Part shown: one piece after another, positions 7,796 through 15,619 of the stretch | Layout: each line of letters starts with the position of its first letter | Numbering within the stretch: position 1 is the first letter of the stretch | Source of the DNA: Citrobacter sp. JGM124 | GTDB lineage: Bacteria > Pseudomonadota > Gammaproteobacteria > Enterobacterales > Enterobacteriaceae | DNA length: 46,503 nucleotides | Assembly: GCF_018257795.1 (NCBI RefSeq) | Contig: NZ_JAERJD010000014.1 | Span: 1 to 46,503 of the forward strand | Direction: 5' to 3' | Translations under genes and position numbers: made by a program | The notes under the pieces: model-generated | Seen by the model: the letters and a program-made list of their open reading frames with translations, nothing else | Databases searched by the model: none | What the model was told of the DNA's origin: nothing

Positions 7796-7834
7796 GCAGC
7801 AAAGTGATTGTTTCATACAATCACGAAGTGCTGC
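7796..7834 (+). repeat. Structured repeat copy R2
   Basis: GCAGCA...TGCTGC closes a hairpin whose inner stem is GTGATTGT/ACAATCAC with a 5-nt loop, followed by the shared GAAGTGCTGC flank. No AACAGGG hairpin and no 3' block. Confidence 0.7.
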
Positions 7835-7900
7835 CGATGACACGGAAATCTTGTTATTGTTTTCCTCCTATTTACTGGCGGCTACTGCCGCAATTCTTTA

Positions 7901-8022
7901 TGGATAAATCCATCATTAACAGGGGCAAGCCCTGTTTCAGCAATGTGATTGTTTTGGACAATCACTCAGTGCTGCTATGGGGGATATAGTTTTACTATGT
8001 GTTTAAGAGCAAATGCTATAGC
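7901..8022 (+). repeat. Structured repeat copy R3 (full unit)
   Basis: In order: TGGAT/ATCCA mini-hairpin, AACAGGG/CCCTGTT hairpin (7918-7936), long hairpin CAGCA..GTGATTGT/ACAATCAC..TGCTG (7938-7974), then the ATATAGTTTTACTATG block. Confidence 0.75.
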
Positions 8023-8201
8023 CTTGATGAATTCCTCGTTAATATATAGATGAGGGGCGGAGCCATGAGCGAAAGCTCATAAGAAAAGATTTGTTTTCAA
8101 TATGAAATTTTAATTAAGTTTAAGGTAAAGCTAGTGTATAAAAAACCTTAAAAACTAAACCGCATATGCAGTGATAAGATGAATCATGCCCTTTTTGCTT
8201 T

Positions 8202-8223
8202 ATCGGCTTTTGCCGATTTTTTG
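8202..8223 (+). terminator. Rho-independent terminator in the non-coding region
   Basis: Stem ATCGGC/GCCGAT with a TTTT loop, then TTTTTTG. No gene ends here, so a small untranslated RNA from ~8040-8220 is implied. Confidence 0.7.
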
Positions 8224-8238
8224 TATGAATTCATCACT

Positions 8239-8340
8239 AACAGGGGTGAACCCTGTTTCAGCAATGTGATTGTCTTGAGCAATCACGAAGTGCTGCTTCT
8301 TTAAATATAGTTTTTCTATATGTTTAAGAGTAAATGCTAT
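8239..8340 (+). repeat. Structured repeat copy R4
   Basis: AACAGGG/CCCTGTT hairpin with a different loop, then CAGCA..GTGATTG/CAATCAC..TGCTG (8259-8295), then the AT-rich 3' block. Confidence 0.75.
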
Positions 8341-8365
8341 ATGTTATCACGGTAATACTATATTC

Positions 8366-8430
8366 AAAAAAGGATAAAATTTGTTATCTTTTATAAAACG
8401 ATCTGAATAAGATCACTTATCCTTTTGTTA
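8366..8430 (+). ncRNA. Possible small structured RNA
   Basis: AAAAGGATAA (from ~8367) pairs with TTATCCTTTT (8417-8426). Inside it a hairpin GATCT/AGATC forms, and the outer stem ends in TTTTGTT. It could be a control RNA of the origin. No promoter is assigned. Confidence 0.3.
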
Positions 8431-8627
8431 TCAGTATTAATCGATCATCTCATTAAGACAACATACACATTTCAGAGTTAAGGCGTAGCCGTGCTTATGA
8501 AAACAGGTTTATTGTTTTCGATAGCACATGAGATAAATATTTTTTCAAAAAGATGATTAAAAATATAAGTTAAACGTAATTGTATAAGATATAAATTTGA
8601 TTTGGCTGAAATAAATATGGTATTAAA

Positions 8628-8669
8628 AAAAAGCAAAAAGCAAAAAGCAAAAAGCAAAAAGCAAAAAGG
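8628..8669 (+). repeat. Tandem 7-bp repeat (AAAAAGC x5) running into a ribosome site
   Basis: Five perfect AAAAAGC units (8628-8662) are followed by a sixth with C changed to G (AAAAAGG), which forms the AAGGA ribosome site of the gene at 8681. Copy number could vary by slippage. Confidence 0.9.
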
Positions 8670-8680
8670 AAAATAAAAAG

Positions 8681-8947
8681 ATGAATAACATTAAAACAAT
8701 AACACTATTTCAGCACAGCCAAAATATTCCATTTATGACTTGTATAGTTAAAAATGTTGAAGAAAATAAACAGGGGATGAAGCTTACCCTAGAGAATGGT
8801 AATAACATCTATGTTAAAGATTATGATTCCTATTTCTTGTCAGAATCAATAGATGATTGCGATAAGGAAAGAATGATTAATGTATATAGGAGGTTAATAT
8901 CTAAACTTAGTCAAGTTAGTGAGGAAACAGTAAGATCACTGATGTAA
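8681..8947 (+). CDS. Hypothetical small protein
   Basis: 88 residues, no recognised family. The first ~50 residues (MTCIVKNVEENKQGMKLTLE, then YVKDYDSYF) look like a small beta-rich fold; the end is helical. AAGGA lies 10 nt before the ATG, right after the heptamer array. Function unknown. Confidence 0.55.
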   Translation: MNNIKTITLFQHSQNIPFMTCIVKNVEENKQGMKLTLENGNNIYVKDYDSYFLSESIDDCDKERMINVYRRLISKLSQVSEETVRSLM

Positions 8948-9198
8948 TAAACCTAAACTTACAATAGTCATCATATTAACTTGTCTGTTAGTCTTTTGGA
9001 TACTGATTACTGTAGTAAAGCTAAAAAATAACACATCAAAACAAATTTACGAGCAAACATACTTGACCTGAATACAGACTATTAAATCACAGTAAAGATA
9101 GATTAATATTTTTATCCTAATAGTACAAATCATAAACTGTCAATTGACGAAGGATTTAAACTCGATTATTAATATTTAAGTAAAAGGGAGAGGTGAGT

Positions 9199-9651
9199 AT
9201 GAAAATGAATTATAGTGAAGAGTTTGAATCTAAATTTAGTTATGAAAATAATAATATCTATGATTTTAATGAAATACTGAAAAAAGTATTGATATTTATT
9301 CATCATGGGCATGGTTTAACCCTAGAAGAGATTCGAGATGATATATACATGCAACATGTTATTTCCTTTGCTATGTCTATGAACTGGAGAAAAAGACATG
9401 CGCAGTTTAACTTTATTAAAATGTTCTCTTCTCTTCCTGAATCTGTAAGTTTAGATATTTTAAGAAATACTCATGAAATGTGTTTTATCACAGAAGTAGC
9501 ATGTTGGGATGATAAAGAAAAAAGAGATTGGTGTAATGCTGTTATCACCTATATAGGGCGAATAGATAAGAGTAAAACCGAATCGGACTTGAAATCCCTT
9601 TCGTTTAAAATAATGGAAATATTTAACACGAAAATCAATATTCCGTGCTAA
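9199..9651 (+). CDS. Hypothetical protein
   Basis: About 150 residues, no recognised family, soluble and mixed in charge (SMNWRKRHAQFNFIKMFSSL, then CWDDKEKRDWCNAVITYIG). GGGAGAGG precedes the ATG at 9199 with good spacing; the GTG at 9193 is too close to it. Function unknown. Confidence 0.55.
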   Translation: MKMNYSEEFESKFSYENNNIYDFNEILKKVLIFIHHGHGLTLEEIRDDIYMQHVISFAMSMNWRKRHAQFNFIKMFSSLPESVSLDILRNTHEMCFITEVACWDDKEKRDWCNAVITYIGRIDKSKTESDLKSLSFKIMEIFNTKINIPC

Positions 9652-9754
9652 TCCGGTAGTGAGTTTGTCGGCAAGAATAAGACTTCACATTTTTGGCAAA
9701 ACTAATGCAAAGATTTTCATAACAGACATTAATCTGTAGCAGGTATGATGTAAT

Positions 9755-9999
9755 TTACGGCTTACAGCCCGGATGCTCAGGTTCATCGGTAAATCCCTTG
9801 AGATTCTCAAGGAGTTCTTCATCAGCGGCTTTAATCTCTTTATTCAATGCTATAGCTTCTTTTTCTGCATCAACAGGTAGATCATAACGTTTGGCGAGTA
9901 TTACACCGCTTTCGGAGTCATATACAGCCCATTTATTTTCGATAACAGTACCCCGTCCAGCTCTTCAAGTTTAACAATAACAGCACGATATCGAGACAT
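9755..9999 (-). pseudogene. Frameshifted small gene
   Basis: From the ATG at 9999 the frame reads MSRYRAVIVKLEELDG and then runs out of phase. In another frame the protein continues TVIENKWAVYDSESGVILAK, then AEKEAIALNKEIKAADEELL, and ends EHPGCKP with a stop. The span is not a multiple of three, so one small indel near 9955-9965 broke an ~81-residue gene. The family is not recognised; a sequencing error is possible. Confidence 0.55.
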
Positions 10000-10200
10000 G
10001 GGGATTATCAACCTTCAGTATTGTATATGATGTATTTACCATAGCATTTAGAAACAATCAGAGCTATCACAAGCAGGGGAATAATAAAGAACGGAATGTG
10101 CCTACAGTATCACTGAACTGAACCCCAACAGTGTTGAGGCTCATTGTTGGCATTGTTATTTAAGCGTAGATGAAAGGATTAGATGTCAGTAATACACGAT

Positions 10201-10578
10201 TCAATCCAACAGCCCTTTAGAAACCTTACTTGCTGTCTGACTGAAATTATAACGATCTACAACATCCCCTTTAAACCAAATCTCAAGAGAATTCATATGG
10301 GCTGTGCTGCTGTTCTTTAACAGCGCCAGACCGGGAATGTAGTTAGATAGCTGTGTTTCCCCTGACATACTGGAATAAGACCACATCTCTTGACCATCAT
10401 TACTTGCTCGTGTCTGTGGCTCACCGAATGCAGCTAATACTTCCTGCTGGGTTGTTTTCCCTTTAACGATTTTGCTTTTGACGGTTTGTTGGGATTCGTC
10501 TTTCAGGGATTTGTTGCCATAGGTAGTGCAGGCAGTAAGAGGAAGGATAACCAGCGCCACGATAAACAGCTTTTTCAT
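10201..10578 (-). CDS. SmpA/OmlA (BamE-like) domain lipoprotein
   Basis: About 125 residues from the ATG at 10578; the longer frame adds residues before the signal peptide. The signal MKKLFIVALVILPLTAC has a lipobox with the acylated Cys at residue 17. The mature part has the BamE/SmpA pattern: IVKGKTTQQEVLAAFGEP, then a Trp-Ser-Tyr strand (EMWSYSS). It is an envelope protein of the periplasm or a membrane leaflet. Single-copy BamE is a core gene, so this is probably an accessory relative. Its gene is divergent from another lipoprotein gene, with a shared control region. Confidence 0.75.
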   Translation of the reverse strand: MKKLFIVALVILPLTACTTYGNKSLKDESQQTVKSKIVKGKTTQQEVLAAFGEPQTRASNDGQEMWSYSSMSGETQLSNYIPGLALLKNSSTAHMNSLEIWFKGDVVDRYNFSQTASKVSKGLLD

Positions 10579-10605
10579 GCTAACTCCATAGAAGGTGATA
10601 AACAT

Positions 10606-11046
10606 CAGAAAAGTGAGCGGGGACTTAAACCAGCTTTGCTTCTCACTACCAATAAATGCTGCTAATCAGTGGTAAGAAACCCGCGCTCAAGCTCATACGA
10701 TTTTGCTGTTTACTCTATCGATTAACACTTCATGCATCAATCAATTGATCGACAAAATAGATCAATATCCTATATTTGATAGGATTCATCTATTAATAAT
10801 GCGTTTTTGATCGGTGTTTAATTACTTTAATCGATCGATAAATCATTATTGATAGCTTTAATCTATTGTTATTGGGTTTTTGATCGGTACAAACGATATG
10901 ACGAAAGTCAAAAATAATTGAATGCTATCAATTAGTTAATCTGAAGGTTTAGCTATGTGATACCTGTTCCTATACAAGATAAAACAGCCACATACGCTGA
11001 CCAACCAAACAAAAAAACAGTATTTATATTATTAGGATGGATGTAT
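10606..11046. promoter_or_regulatory. Shared control region between divergent lipoprotein genes, rich in TGATCG motifs
   Basis: GTTTTTGATCGGT occurs twice (10802 and 10876, 74 bp apart, seven helical turns). GATC-containing motifs also occur at ~10745, 10759 and 10829, and ATCCTA/TAGGAT forms an inverted repeat at 10767-10785. This looks like an operator cluster or Dam-sensitive region. No gene is seen in it. Confidence 0.35.
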
Positions 11047-11601
11047 ATGAAGAAAATTTTACTGGTTGCTGGTACGGCTTTTGTTCTGGCTGGATGTGGT
11101 GAGAAGGGCGATTTTGAGAAAGCGATTAATGCAAAGCTCTCAACATCAGAACTCTGCTACTCACTACAGGATAATGACTTTGCTTTTAATAAAGGTTTCC
11201 CGATCAAGGTCAACAACGGGTATCGTTCTTCTGGCTACAACGCCAGCGATGAGATTTTAAATGGGTTAGCTGAACAGGGTCTGCTCACTGTTTCACAGCA
11301 GCCTAATGGCTTTGGCAGCATGACTGTTTTAGAAGTCACGGACAAAGGCCAAGATGTTGATTTTTGGAACCGTGAGAAGGGTGCATGTGTTGGTCATCGT
11401 GCGGTTGCTGAAATTAAAAGCTGGACTGAGCCAAGTGAAGGTAATGGCGTTAAAATGACGCAAGTGACTTTTACATGGAAACTGGCAGGTGTTCCAAGCT
11501 GGGTCGATAAAAAAGCTTTCTCTGGTGTGAAGGGAATGGATGAACCTGTTGAAACGAAAATTGTTCTGGTTAAGACTAGTGATGGCTGGAAAGCTAACTA
11601 A
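11047..11601 (+). CDS. Hypothetical lipoprotein
   Basis: About 184 residues from the ATG at 11047, which has an AGGATGG ribosome site; the frame extends upstream but the signal peptide starts here. MKKILLVAGTAFVLAGC carries a lipobox. The mature protein (CYSLQDNDFAFNKGFPIKVN, TVLEVTDKGQDVDFWNREKG, VTFTWKLAGVPSWVDKKAF) is a soluble periplasmic-type domain with no family I can name with certainty. Divergent from the BamE-like lipoprotein gene. Confidence 0.7.
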   Translation: MKKILLVAGTAFVLAGCGEKGDFEKAINAKLSTSELCYSLQDNDFAFNKGFPIKVNNGYRSSGYNASDEILNGLAEQGLLTVSQQPNGFGSMTVLEVTDKGQDVDFWNREKGACVGHRAVAEIKSWTEPSEGNGVKMTQVTFTWKLAGVPSWVDKKAFSGVKGMDEPVETKIVLVKTSDGWKAN

Positions 11602-11848
11602 GAAGCTATTATAAAAAACCAAATCCTTCGCTCCCCTTTCTGTCTGAAAAAGTTAGAAGGGGATTCACGCCTGTACTGACAGCCAAGCATAAGTATTCTA
11701 TAAAATCTATTCGGAACAATATTGGTCTAGCGATTATCTTTCCAGCCTTTAGTCCCTGATTGGTATGTCATCAATTATAGCGGAAGTAAGTTATTTGCGT
11801 TATCCTTTTAAACAGTTCAGTTGTGTCATATTAGAAGGGTAATTATGT

Positions 11849-13225
11849 ATGTTTAGTTTGATTATGGGGGGAAATCCAGATGCTTTTGAGCATTGGCCAA
11901 TGTTTATTGAAGATACAGGTGTTTGTGATTTTCCTGTTTCAAGGATGCTAGAAAGTACCTCAGATGAAATTCGGCATAAACTGACACCATTGAATGAAAA
12001 AACACTTTCAATTCTTGAAGATATCCCTGCTCTTTTTATGACCGAAAGATATACTGATTTGGAAGATGAAAGTTATCCTGATTATATTGAGATAAGAATT
12101 GGAAAAGTCTCTAATCTTAGAATTGATGGTAAATATATTTATTTTCGGTTTATAATATCTCAAAAATTTGAAAGAGTACTTGTTACTAATAAAAAATTAT
12201 ATGAAACAGTTCTTGAGTTAGGTAGTTTTGGTTTAAATAGAACTCATTGGGGAGTAAAAGATAAGGATTTGCAGCATACATTGACCTCTCTGGGGTTTGT
12301 TTTTCATAAGAAACCTCAAGTTGTTAATGTGTTGCCTCCGATCGAGCAAAATAAATATATTGAGGTTGTTGATATAAAAGATTTTTTAGCTCATGTCCTT
12401 GATAAGGATTGTAATGAAAATGAAGAGGTTTTTTATCGTGGACATTCGGATGCATCGTATGAACTAGCCCCTTCATTATTTAGACGAAACAAACAAGGTA
12501 ATTATAAATATTTACAAAATGAATCTAGTCTAGTTCGTGAGGCATTAACAGCAAGGCCATTAGAATTTATTGATGATAGAACTATGCTGGACAAACTCGT
12601 TAGAATGCAGCATTACGGTTTGCCAACTCGACTACTCGATATTACATCTAATCCGCTAATAGCATTGTATTTCGCATGTAGCAGTATCAAATATGATCAA
12701 GATAACAATGAAGTTGATGGGCATGTAATTATTTTTAAAATAGACAGATATAAGATTAAGTTTTTTGATTCGGATACAGTGAGCTGTATTGCAAACTTAT
12801 CTATGCTAAGTCATTCTTTTAAAGAAGCTTTGGATTCTAAAAAAGAAAAAAAAGAATTTAATGAAACTAATGCATGTGGAAAGCTCATTCACTATATTAA
12901 AGATGAAAAGCCATATTTTGAAAATATAATTATCCCATCGGATTTGGAACGAATTCTCTTTGTAAAGGGAAGAGTTAGTAACGAACGTATATCATCACAG
13001 TCAGGTGCCTTTTTATTATTTGGGAATAATGCTGTTTTTCCTGATTTGGTTTCGAATGAAATTCCAGAGATTGCTCAAGATTTTAAAGTGGAAAAATTAA
13101 TAATTAAGAATAAAAAACAAATCCTTAATGACTTGGCGAAGCTAAATATTACGGAAGCTACAGTTTATCAAGGAATGGAAAGAACAATGAAGCTAATTGC
13201 TAGTAGATTCTCCGTATCAGAATGA
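11849..13225 (+). CDS. FRG-domain protein
   Basis: 458 residues. Residues ~1-165 form an unassigned N-terminal domain. The FRG domain (named after its Phe-Arg-Gly motif) follows: FYRGHSD at ~195-201, ELAPSLFRR at ~205-213, and the hallmark MQHYGLPTRLLDITSNPLIA at ~253-272 with ALYFAC next. FRG proteins are common in mobile elements and next to defence genes, but their biochemistry is poorly known. It stands alone on the plus strand just before the relaxase gene, which is convergent. A GAAGGG ribosome site lies ahead. Anti-phage or anti-plasmid defence is a guess from context. Confidence 0.85.
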   Translation: MFSLIMGGNPDAFEHWPMFIEDTGVCDFPVSRMLESTSDEIRHKLTPLNEKTLSILEDIPALFMTERYTDLEDESYPDYIEIRIGKVSNLRIDGKYIYFRFIISQKFERVLVTNKKLYETVLELGSFGLNRTHWGVKDKDLQHTLTSLGFVFHKKPQVVNVLPPIEQNKYIEVVDIKDFLAHVLDKDCNENEEVFYRGHSDASYELAPSLFRRNKQGNYKYLQNESSLVREALTARPLEFIDDRTMLDKLVRMQHYGLPTRLLDITSNPLIALYFACSSIKYDQDNNEVDGHVIIFKIDRYKIKFFDSDTVSCIANLSMLSHSFKEALDSKKEKKEFNETNACGKLIHYIKDEKPYFENIIIPSDLERILFVKGRVSNERISSQSGAFLLFGNNAVFPDLVSNEIPEIAQDFKVEKLIIKNKKQILNDLAKLNITEATVYQGMERTMKLIASRFSVSE

Positions 13226-13292
13226 GTTATAACTAAATGTGTAGGGATTGTACTCATTATCTATTTATATATCTCTTTGTATATATTTTAAT

Positions 13293-14699
13293 CTATCTGT
13301 TTTTATTAAATCCAGATGGTTTGGTTGATGGATGATTCCTGTTTCTCCTTGATACTGGTGGTGGAGCAGGAGTGTAATCCAGAGCTTTATCGGCCTTGTG
13401 CTGTTCTTCTTTAGGACGGCTAGGGAAGCGTCTTATCTCAGCAGGTGAAGGTTTGTAATTATCACTGTTAAACCTGACACGTTTTTCATGTTCAGAACGT
13501 GAAACATAGATACCCTGAACCTCGTCAAAGACATAGTTTTCAGCAATATGCTTATCATGTTCAGCATCCACGGAAACAGGTGCAGGTTTCTTCTTCTTGG
13601 CCCAAATAAACCTTTCCTTGAAGAATTCAGCTACCAGCACGGTAAAGCGCTTAAAGATGCTTTCCTTCTTAAGCGGAACCTGTTCCCTCTTAGATTTAAC
13701 AGGAGCGCGTTTAATTGCTCCGGGTGTTGAAGCTGAGGTGGTTTTCAGTTTAGTGCGTGTATGAGGCACAGGAGCAACCAGAATAGGTTTTTGTGCCTCT
13801 GATGATGATTGTGAACCCGTATCGGTCAGGATGATTTCTACTGGCTCAGGCAGATGTGAGACAGTGAAACTATTAAGATCTACTACAATCTGCAGATCTA
13901 AATCTTTAAAGACACCATATGTGGCAACAGCTTCCTGCTTCATTTCATCACGAACAGCCTGTTCAGCAGCACGTTGTTGTTGAGCTGTCTGGCTGTTCCA
14001 TTTAGCACGCGGAATACGCTGCATTGCCGGGCGGCTGGTTAATGCTGCTTTGGCAATCCATAGTGCTTTCTCTTCAGTGTCCAATGTTATGGTGGCATTC
14101 TCAATTGCTTCATCATGCTGGATCTCAATAGAACGATGGTCAATACGCGCATCACTGCCAGCGGCAGCCAGATAGCGATTTGAAAATGTTGCCCATGATT
14201 CACGCCACTTAATCACATTTTTCTTATCATTCCAGCTACGGTCTTTTTTACCAAAGCCTTCAGCAGTGATAGGTTTTAATGTCAACATCACATGTGCATG
14301 GGGATTTTGACTATCCAGATCATGGAAGGCGATATCAGCAATCATACCTTCATCCACAAAGTTCTTCTGACAGTAATCGACTACTAATTTTATCTTGTCT
14401 TCATTGCTAAGTTCACAGGGGATAGCTACGTCAAAATAACGGGCTGTTTGACCATCTTTTTGGCGCTCAACCCTTTCAACTTCATTCCATAGGGCTGTTG
14501 AGCTTTCGATAATATGAGAAGGAGCAGAAGCAGGCGCTAATATCTGATGATGGAATAAATCAGAACGATGGCTGAAATCATAGGTATTACCAGTGCGATC
14601 ATCTGTTATTTTGCAACGCGCGTGATAAGCAGCCTTCCTACAGGAAGACATGCCCTCCGAGCGTTTCACAATTTTAAACTCCAGATGAAATATTGCCAT
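13293..14699 (-). CDS. MobA/MobL (MOBQ) relaxase
   Basis: 468 residues. The N-terminal ~200 residues are a MobA/MobL domain: start MAIFHLEFKIVKRSEG, candidate catalytic Tyr25 in KAAYHARCK, and the metal-binding HUH site with His126 and His134/His136 (NPHAHVMLTL). The enzyme nicks oriT and stays linked to the 5' end during transfer. The C-terminal ~200 residues are Pro/Lys-rich and probably flexible. A complete primase domain, as in RSF1010 MobA, is not seen. An IncQ-like oriT lies about 150-185 bp upstream of the start. Without a type IV secretion system here, transfer would depend on a helper. Confidence 0.9.
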   Translation of the reverse strand: MAIFHLEFKIVKRSEGMSSCRKAAYHARCKITDDRTGNTYDFSHRSDLFHHQILAPASAPSHIIESSTALWNEVERVERQKDGQTARYFDVAIPCELSNEDKIKLVVDYCQKNFVDEGMIADIAFHDLDSQNPHAHVMLTLKPITAEGFGKKDRSWNDKKNVIKWRESWATFSNRYLAAAGSDARIDHRSIEIQHDEAIENATITLDTEEKALWIAKAALTSRPAMQRIPRAKWNSQTAQQQRAAEQAVRDEMKQEAVATYGVFKDLDLQIVVDLNSFTVSHLPEPVEIILTDTGSQSSSEAQKPILVAPVPHTRTKLKTTSASTPGAIKRAPVKSKREQVPLKKESIFKRFTVLVAEFFKERFIWAKKKKPAPVSVDAEHDKHIAENYVFDEVQGIYVSRSEHEKRVRFNSDNYKPSPAEIRRFPSRPKEEQHKADKALDYTPAPPPVSRRNRNHPSTKPSGFNKNR

Positions 14700-14849
14700 A
14701 TAATAAATAACCTTAAATATAATAAAACTAACAAATAAACATCAAAGCCCACTATGCTGGTTTTAGTTTTTCGTAAGAAAAACTCAGGGGTTGACGTTGA
14801 ACTTGGTTTTGCTTTTAGCCTGCGGCAGGCAACCGTCGGTAGACCCCAC

Positions 14850-14880
14850 ACACTCGAAGAGTGTATAAGTGGGCATTGTT
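14850..14880 (+). other. Candidate oriT (IncQ/MOBQ type)
   Basis: Hairpin ACACTC-GAA-GAGTGT (14850-14864) is followed at once by ATAAGTGGGCATTG. The RSF1010 oriT has the same layout: a TCTCGAAGAGA hairpin and then the nic core TAAATGCGCCCT. It sits upstream of the divergently read relaxase gene, as expected. Confidence 0.75.
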
Positions 14881-15044
14881 TTATTTTTATATCTCCTCTC
14901 GGAGCTAAAAAATAAAGACAATGTAAAAGTTTTCCATGTATTAATTAATAACACGAGTTTTACTGACTGTGAAATTAATGGGCTTTAAATCGGATGAACG
15001 GCTGAGGTAGAGTAATAATATTGTTTTTTTTGGTTTTAGAGAGC

Positions 15045-15091
15045 GCCCGTAAGGGCAAAAAGAGTTAATTACCCTCCCGCCGTAAGGCGGG
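15045..15091 (+). other. Two GTAA-tetraloop hairpins downstream of oriT
   Basis: GCCC-GTAA-GGGC (15045-15056) and CCCGCC-GTAA-GGCGGG (15076-15091). Both stems are perfect and both loops are the GNRA-type GTAA. They are the only GC-rich spots in an AT-rich 900-bp gap (14700-15619) that otherwise holds oriT and repeat R5. Confidence 0.6.
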
Positions 15092-15330
15092 AAAGACAAA
15101 ATTCATGAAAACAGATGTATGACAGAGGTTTCGTTTAAAAGTGTATGAAGTAGGTTAAGGCTTAAAATGAGAGTGAGAAAGCAATAGATGAAAAATAAAT
15201 CACAATGAAAAAGAATTAAGTAACGTGGGGAATATTAGATGTTTTATGTTAGTGATTACTTTTACATATGTTGCATGATTACATATAGGGCTTGTTGCAT
15301 TTTTGTGCAGACTCTTGTAAACACTATTTT

Positions 15331-15405
15331 TGGATAAATCCAATCTATAACAGGGGATACCTGTTATCAGCCCGGTGATTATTTCCGATAATCACGAAGT
15401 GCTGC
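15331..15405 (+). repeat. Structured repeat copy R5 (diverged, with compensatory changes)
   Basis: TGGAT/ATCCA mini-hairpin, AACAGG/CCTGTT hairpin, then CAGC..GTGATTAT/ATAATCAC..GCTG with the GAAGTGCTGC flank. Relative to R2/R3 the stem changed on both sides (GATTGT/ACAATC to GATTAT/ATAATC), so pairing is kept. Confidence 0.75.
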
Positions 15406-15619
15406 TTTTGACAAGATATAAAATATCCAAAATTATTTATTAAAATAATGAGATGCGCAATGAATGAATATAATTCAGAATATTCATGATTACATGATAA
15501 AGATTGAAAATGAGATGAGTGATTAAATATCATTAATTCTTTTGTGATCTCCAGCTTTGACAAAAACAAATTTATAGAATAATAGAATTTAATATATAAA
15601 ATAAAAAGGAGATAACAAC

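Larger units (their letters stand above)
7321..8680. other. Long non-coding region, probable vegetative origin with structured repeats
   Basis: No convincing gene in 1.36 kb. It holds four copies of a hairpin repeat (listed separately), a second block found three times (ATATAGTTTTACTATGTG, then TTTAAGAG and ATGCTATA, at ~7516, 7983 and 8304), a GAAA tetraloop hairpin (8065-8080), a terminator (8202-8223) and a folded segment at 8366-8426. Together with the RepL-like gene and iterons this is the best candidate for the origin and its control RNAs. Confidence 0.5.

Noticed and set aside
7471..8340. Integron attC sites or a rho-independent terminator family for the repeated hairpins
   Set aside because: No GTTRRRY core, no gene cassettes and no T run after the stems; copies lie far from gene ends.
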